Shown here: in pieces, positions 14,288 to 18,037 of the stretch | Layout of the letters: every line of letters begins with the position of its first letter | Numbering within the stretch: position 1 is the stretch's first letter | Source of the DNA: an archaeon | GTDB lineage: Archaea > Thermoproteota > Nitrososphaeria > Nitrososphaerales > CADDZS01 | Reading direction: 5' to 3' | Length of the DNA stretch: 18,037 nucleotides | Assembly: GCA_021792315.1 (NCBI GenBank) | Contig: JAJYUX010000026.1 | Span: forward strand, 1-18,037 | The notes under the pieces: generated by a model | What the model was told of the DNA's origin: nothing | Database searches by the model: none | What the model saw: only the letters and a program-made list of their open reading frames with translations | Program-made: the position numbers and the translations under genes

Positions 14288-14351
14288 ACTGCATTTTGAT
14301 GGTATTTCTTCATTTGCAAGCATTACTATCTGCGGAAGAAGTGACTGAGAA

Positions 14352-15818
14352 ATGACGTTTCAATCTCTGCGAGATTATATAGAAGTAATTCAGGAAAAAG
14401 GACTAGTCTCGAAAATAGATAACGCCGACTGGAATCTGGAAATTGGAGCTTTAACCGAAGTCGTAGCCTTTTCCTCCTCTCCCAAGTGCCTCGTGTTTGA
14501 TAACATTAGAAATTATCAAGCAGGCTTCCGCATAGCCACCAACCTCTACGTGTCAGAAAGACTTCAAGCAATTGCTCTAAGCCTTCCTGATGATTATTCT
14601 GGTATCAAGCTTGTTCAGAAATGGCGAGAAAGAGTCCATAAGCTGAGCGTCATTTCCCCGAAGGTTGTCCAAAACGGCCCTATACTCGAAAACATCATGG
14701 TTGGGGATGATATTGATATCCTCAAGACATTGCCGGTTCCATTATGGCACAGGCACGATGGTGGAAGATACATAGGAACCGGAGACGCCGTTATCACAAC
14801 GGATCCAGAGGAAGGTTGGACAAACGCAGGGACATACAGGTGCATGGTACACGATAGAAGGACGCTCGGATTATTGATAGAGGCAAATCATCATGGGGGG
14901 ATCATGATAAAGAAGTATTGGGCTCAAGGGAAGGATGCTCCTATTGTGATCACATTTGGTCAGGAGCCATCTCTCTACGCGGCCGCATGCGCTCCCCTCG
15001 AGTGGGGAAAGTCGGAACTTGATTATGCCGGTGCCATAAAGGGAGAACCAATCGATATAATTCGCGACGAAATGACAGGGCTACCAATACCGGCTCAAGC
15101 CGAGATTGCAATTGTCGGTCACGTTCCTCCACCAAAGATTGAATCAAAGGACGAAGGACCGTTCGGCGAATGTACTGGATACTACACAAGTCACGGTCCT
15201 GCCCCTGTCGTGCACATTGACAAGTTGATGTTCAGAGACCAACCCATTTTGCAGGGCAGTCCTCCAATGTATGGATCTACTCTAACTACTTCACTCGGCG
15301 GGAAGATTACTACAAGTGCAGCGGTGTGGGACAGTATTGAGAAGCAAGTCCAGAATGTGGTAGGCGTTTATTCATTGTATCAACCATGTCAATCCGGATC
15401 CACCATCTTGGCCGTAGCGATTCGGCAGTCTTTTCCAGGTCACGCGAAACAAGCAGCTCATGCGGCGCTAGCAGCCCGAGCTGGAATAATCACAAATAGA
15501 ATGGTGGTTGTTGTGGATGAAGATATCGATCCCTCAAACTGGAATGAAGTACTATTTGCAATGACCAGCAGATGTATCCCTGCTGAGGATGTAACCATTG
15601 TTGACGGAATAAGCAGCTGGAGTTTGGATCCGACTATCTCCAAGAATAAACGTGAAGTCCGAGATTTCACCACATCGACTATGATTTTGGACGCGACTCG
15701 CAAACCCTTCGGGAAAAGAAAGGAGTTCCCGAGGACGAATATACTGGAAGCCGATTTGAGAGATGCGGTGAAGGCTAAATGGGCTTCCTTGGTCGGTGAC
15801 TTGACTCCCATAAATTGA
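14352..15818 (+). CDS. UbiD family decarboxylase with intact catalytic motif
   Basis: A 488-residue UbiD-family (de)carboxylase. The family N-terminus is FQSLRDYIEVIQEKGLVSKI. The residues expected to bind prenylated FMN and catalyse are present: Arg163 in NAGTYRCMV and Glu268 and Glu273 in EGPFGE. ANHHGG (178-183) and VVDEDIDPSNWNE are further family landmarks. It should decarboxylate, or under other conditions carboxylate, an aromatic or alpha,beta-unsaturated acid in the cytosol, using cofactor made by a UbiX protein encoded elsewhere. It lacks the GYELGYWP-type C-terminal tail of its divergent paralogue. Its stop lies 2 nt from the convergent aldolase stop. Unlike most genes here it seems to have a leader of about 40 nt with a Shine-Dalgarno-like GTGA. 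Substrate unknown. Confidence 0.94.
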   Translation: MTFQSLRDYIEVIQEKGLVSKIDNADWNLEIGALTEVVAFSSSPKCLVFDNIRNYQAGFRIATNLYVSERLQAIALSLPDDYSGIKLVQKWRERVHKLSVISPKVVQNGPILENIMVGDDIDILKTLPVPLWHRHDGGRYIGTGDAVITTDPEEGWTNAGTYRCMVHDRRTLGLLIEANHHGGIMIKKYWAQGKDAPIVITFGQEPSLYAAACAPLEWGKSELDYAGAIKGEPIDIIRDEMTGLPIPAQAEIAIVGHVPPPKIESKDEGPFGECTGYYTSHGPAPVVHIDKLMFRDQPILQGSPPMYGSTLTTSLGGKITTSAAVWDSIEKQVQNVVGVYSLYQPCQSGSTILAVAIRQSFPGHAKQAAHAALAARAGIITNRMVVVVDEDIDPSNWNEVLFAMTSRCIPAEDVTIVDGISSWSLDPTISKNKREVRDFTTSTMILDATRKPFGKRKEFPRTNILEADLRDAVKAKWASLVGDLTPIN

Positions 15819-15820
15819 AT

Positions 15821-16531
15821 CTAGATCGGAGAAATTACCCTCTTCTCCAACCTTGATACAAAGTACGACCAATCGGTGGCTGCCAGGTCCTCCACCAGAT
15901 CCTTGGAGGTGGTTCTTTTTATTTCATCCTTGTCATAGACTAGGGGTGTTCCTACCTGGTACGCCATGAACTGTTTCTTGCAAGCTCGTTCCAGTGCTGC
16001 TGCTGTAACAGTTACGTTCTCTATAGAAGTTCCAGCAACGAAAGCTCCATGTCCCCTGTGCATTACTACATTGCTTCTTCCCATTTTGTTCACCAGTTGA
16101 GCAGCGTCTGATCGGTTTCCAATGTATAGCGGTAGACCCGAATGCACAGGTATACCATCAACAAAAACAAAGGAATCTCTCGACATCATTAGCAGCTCCT
16201 TTCCGCTCATAACGAGAAGATTCGCATAATATGGATGAAAATGGGCTGCCGCTCTGACATCACTGCGTCTGCTGAATAACTCTGAATAGAAGTAAAACTC
16301 ACCCATTGAACTCGGATATTTTCCCTCAATAACCCGACCATCTAGATCTATCGTAACAATGTCACTCTCTTTGCAATCAGCAATTGATCTTTCATAATTA
16401 TGCAAGTGAGCTGGAATCATCATCTTTCCATCTCCCAGATAATAGACCATATGCCCTCTGCCAAGTTCAGTCAATCCTTCATTCACAAGTATGCGATTGC
16501 CAATGGCTAGTTTGTACCGAAATTCTTCCAT
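15821..16531 (-). CDS. Class II aldolase/adducin family protein
   Basis: A zinc-dependent class II aldolase-fold protein of 236 residues from ATG 16531. An upstream in-frame TTG (16555) would add eight basic residues, but the TATA-like box at 16564-16571 is too close to it and suits 16531. Numbering from the ATG, metal ligands are His97 and His99 (AHFHPYYAN) and His161 (RGHGAF), and Glu78 after PSSMG matches the catalytic Glu of fuculose-phosphate aldolase, allowing a two-residue insertion. Members cleave or dehydrate sugar phosphates, or act on hydroxy and oxo acids in aromatic degradation. Next to UbiD genes, retro-aldol cleavage or decarboxylation of a ring-derived product is plausible. 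It is convergent with the second UbiD, 2 nt apart, and follows the LLM gene on the same strand with its own promoter. Confidence 0.9.
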   Translation of the reverse strand: MEEFRYKLAIGNRILVNEGLTELGRGHMVYYLGDGKMMIPAHLHNYERSIADCKESDIVTIDLDGRVIEGKYPSSMGEFYFYSELFSRRSDVRAAAHFHPYYANLLVMSGKELLMMSRDSFVFVDGIPVHSGLPLYIGNRSDAAQLVNKMGRSNVVMHRGHGAFVAGTSIENVTVTAAALERACKKQFMAYQVGTPLVYDKDEIKRTTSKDLVEDLAATDWSYFVSRLEKRVISPI

Positions 16532-16563
16532 GTCGGACTTTCTGTGACGTCGCAAGAGTTAAT

Positions 16564-16571
16564 GAATATTT
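16564..16571 (-). promoter_or_regulatory. TATA-like box of the class II aldolase gene
   Basis: The minus strand reads AAATATTC, ending 33 nt before ATG 16531 but only 9 nt before TTG 16555, so it decides in favour of the ATG. Confidence 0.4.
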
Positions 16572-16616
16572 CGTGGAGTCTCACTGCTGATCTGTCACTT
16601 GATGGTCTAGTTTTTT

Positions 16617-16653
16617 GGGGAAATCGAAATTTACCCGCTGGGCGAATACGCCC
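16617..16653. repeat. Two adjacent hairpins between the LLM and aldolase genes
   Basis: GGGGAAAT-CGAA-ATTTACCC (16617-16636, seven pairs and one mismatch) is followed by GGGCG-AATA-CGCCC (16640-16653, five GC pairs). The second begins 11 nt after the LLM stop on the minus strand. No T-run follows on that strand, so this is not a classical terminator; pausing, RNA 3'-end protection or an aldolase operator are alternatives. Confidence 0.35.
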
Positions 16654-16663
16654 TAATTCATGA

Positions 16664-17713
16664 CTATTGCATAGCCTTTATAGCTGGAATGATCTTGTCT
16701 CTAAAGATCGCGAGAGAATATGAAGGGTCTGGGCTGGAATCCTTTATTGCAATCTGAGTGGCACCTCTCTTAATGAATTGAGCAGCCCGTTCTATGATTG
16801 CATCAGGGCCCTGGAATACAGCAGCTCGCTGTACTGCTTCCATCGGGATGCTTTCGACCGCCTGAGGATAGACTTTCAATATCTCAGGAGTTACTGTTAC
16901 GTGCTGCGTCGAACCCATTTCTGCAGAGAGTGGTTCTTCATATCCCATCTTCAATAGAGTAGTGTGCTCTTGCATGAGGTAACTTTTGGTCAATCTGGTC
17001 ACACTCTTGAGCGCTTTTTCCTTGTCAACATCCAGCCCCGTGATGATGTAGGCTGAAATGTCCACCTCGTTTCGTTTCCTGTTTGCAGCGTTGATGCCTC
17101 TTTCTATGTCTGTGACAACCTCTGAGAATGTCTCGGGGATGCTGAGGAAAGTGTAAACGCCATCTGCGATCCTGCCCGCCAGTTCTCTATTCTTCGGCCC
17201 CATTGCTCCTATGTAAATCGCAGGTCTGGGTTTCTGTACTGGTTTAACTTGAAGGAACGCCCGCTTAAGCGAGAAGAACTCGCCATCATAATAAGCAGGG
17301 TTGTCATAGCTACTCGTCCAAAGTAGCTTTGTGACTTCTACTGCTTCTTTCAATCGCTTCAAAGGTCTTGGATTCTTTATATTGTAAAGCGAGAGGTTCA
17401 TCTCTTCACCTGCTCCGATTCCTAGCACAGCCCGTCCCCCAGTGTAGAGATCTAACGTGGCAAATGCTTGCGCTATCTGAGCTGGATGCCTTCTTAGAGC
17501 ATCCGTCACTCCCGGACCCAGTTTGATTCTCTTCGTGTTAGCTCCTATGTAGCTTAGCGTCACAGTAGTGTCAACAATTTGGGCTCCAATAGAAGGAGCA
17601 AGTAAGTGATCTGGCATCCATAGAAAGTCAAAATTGGAGTCTTCCACCATTTTCGCGTGACGAATTGTACTCTCAATATCAGATCTTGTAAGACTGAAAC
17701 CCAGACGAATCAT
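16664..17713 (-). CDS. LLM-class (luciferase-like) flavin/F420-dependent oxidoreductase
   Basis: A luciferase-like monooxygenase superfamily TIM-barrel protein of 349 residues from ATG 17713. Landmarks are MIRLGFSLTRSDIE at the start, FDFLWMPDHLL in the second strand region, LGPGVTD then RHPAQIAQAFATLD, GGRAVLGIGAGEEMN, and PRPAIYIGAMGPKNRELAGRIADG. These match archaeal F420-dependent members related to methylene-tetrahydromethanopterin reductase and F420-dependent dehydrogenases. F420 rather than FMN use is inferred from the archaeal context. The frame stays open for 36 more codons to a GTG at 17821, but that extension is not family-like and the TATA-like box at 17731-17738 lies inside it, so I chose 17713. 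The substrate is unknown; hydride transfer to a pathway alcohol, aldehyde or enoyl intermediate would suit the locus. Confidence 0.9.
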   Translation of the reverse strand: MIRLGFSLTRSDIESTIRHAKMVEDSNFDFLWMPDHLLAPSIGAQIVDTTVTLSYIGANTKRIKLGPGVTDALRRHPAQIAQAFATLDLYTGGRAVLGIGAGEEMNLSLYNIKNPRPLKRLKEAVEVTKLLWTSSYDNPAYYDGEFFSLKRAFLQVKPVQKPRPAIYIGAMGPKNRELAGRIADGVYTFLSIPETFSEVVTDIERGINAANRKRNEVDISAYIITGLDVDKEKALKSVTRLTKSYLMQEHTTLLKMGYEEPLSAEMGSTQHVTVTPEILKVYPQAVESIPMEAVQRAAVFQGPDAIIERAAQFIKRGATQIAIKDSSPDPSYSLAIFRDKIIPAIKAMQ

Positions 17714-18037
17714 ACCGCTCGATGAGCACGGAATATTCTTGCTTTGCAATAAGGCTTTGTGTGCCACCAGAGTATACAGTAGAGACATAATTAGGGCGTT
17801 TTGGTTGTAATGAAAATCCACATGGACATGACACTTATTGAGGAAAAGGGTTGATCGGAGATAGATTTTTTATTCAGTCTTTTGGCGTATCTGATTTTTA
17901 AGGTTCAGTTATTTATATTCTAGAACACTCCTAAAATATAGCATTGAACGCTGAAGCTATGTGCAGGCACTGAAGTAAACTATTTAAGCAACATCAATAT
18001 ACATGGAATAATTGGATATAAATGTTTCCCTCATCAG
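17714..18037. other. AT-rich right-edge spacer with a possible plus-strand promoter
   Basis: No gene is supported here. The first part is upstream of the LLM start. At 17981-17988 TATTTAAG resembles the other TATA boxes and would start a plus-strand transcript near 18011, about 11 nt before an ATG at 18022 whose frame is open to the window end. Only five codons are visible, so no coding call is made. Confidence 0.35.
17731..17738 (-). promoter_or_regulatory. TATA-like box of the LLM oxidoreductase gene
   Basis: GAATATTC is centred about 22 nt before ATG 17713. The spacing is slightly short but fits a leaderless message and argues against the upstream GTG at 17821. Confidence 0.35.

Noticed and set aside
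16532..16555. TTG start of the class II aldolase gene
   Set aside because: The promoter-like element is only 9 nt upstream of it, while the ATG at 16531 has normal spacing and the family-like N-terminus.
17714..17821. N-terminal extension of the LLM oxidoreductase to a GTG at 17821
   Set aside because: The added 36 residues are not family-like, and a TATA-like box lies inside them near the ATG at 17713.

Overview
The window most likely comes from an archaeon, probably a heterotrophic member of the Thermoproteota (Nitrososphaeria or a Bathyarchaeia-like lineage). There is no rRNA gene or other phylogenetic marker, so this placement is an inference. It rests on four things: most genes have an AT-rich TATA-like element about 20-35 nt before the start codon, leaving little or no leader; there are two Lrp/AsnC effector-domain-only proteins without a DNA-binding domain; there is an F420-type luciferase-like oxidoreductase; and TTG is the only possible start for several otherwise intact genes. 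I see no tRNA, CRISPR array, transposase, integrase or plasmid function.

The gene order alternates between strands. Region 1 (1-3600) holds a truncated FAD-dependent CrtI/COG1233-type oxidoreductase (-), a divergent class I/II aminotransferase (+), and a two-gene Lrp effector-domain operon (-), one protein of which ends in a zinc ribbon. Region 2 (3900-10260) holds a second, full-length COG1233 FAD oxidoreductase and a zinc alcohol dehydrogenase (both -), a divergent crotonase-fold enzyme resembling hydroxycinnamoyl-CoA hydratase/lyase (+), a convergent family III CoA-transferase (-), and a divergent acyl-CoA dehydrogenase (+). Region 3 (10300-17720) holds an NAD-dependent epimerase-like SDR, a DUF2848 protein, a small cupin and a UbiD-family decarboxylase (all -), a second divergent UbiD-family decarboxylase (+), a class II aldolase/adducin protein (-) and an F420-type LLM oxidoreductase (-). 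The right edge is an AT-rich spacer that may carry the promoter of a plus-strand gene lying outside the window.

The genes read as an accessory catabolic locus. CoA-transferase, acyl-CoA dehydrogenase, HCHL-like crotonase and alcohol dehydrogenase could activate, desaturate, hydrate or cleave, and oxidise an acyl side chain. The UbiD pair, cupin, DUF2848 protein and class II aldolase could process an aromatic or unsaturated carboxylic acid. The pathway and substrate are inferred from family membership and co-location only. The most notable details are a UbiD paralogue whose conserved active-site Arg and first Glu are replaced beside one that keeps both, a crotonase with Arg at the usual first catalytic position, an acyl-CoA dehydrogenase with the isovaleryl-type placement of its catalytic Glu, and a zinc-ribbon fusion to an Lrp effector domain.
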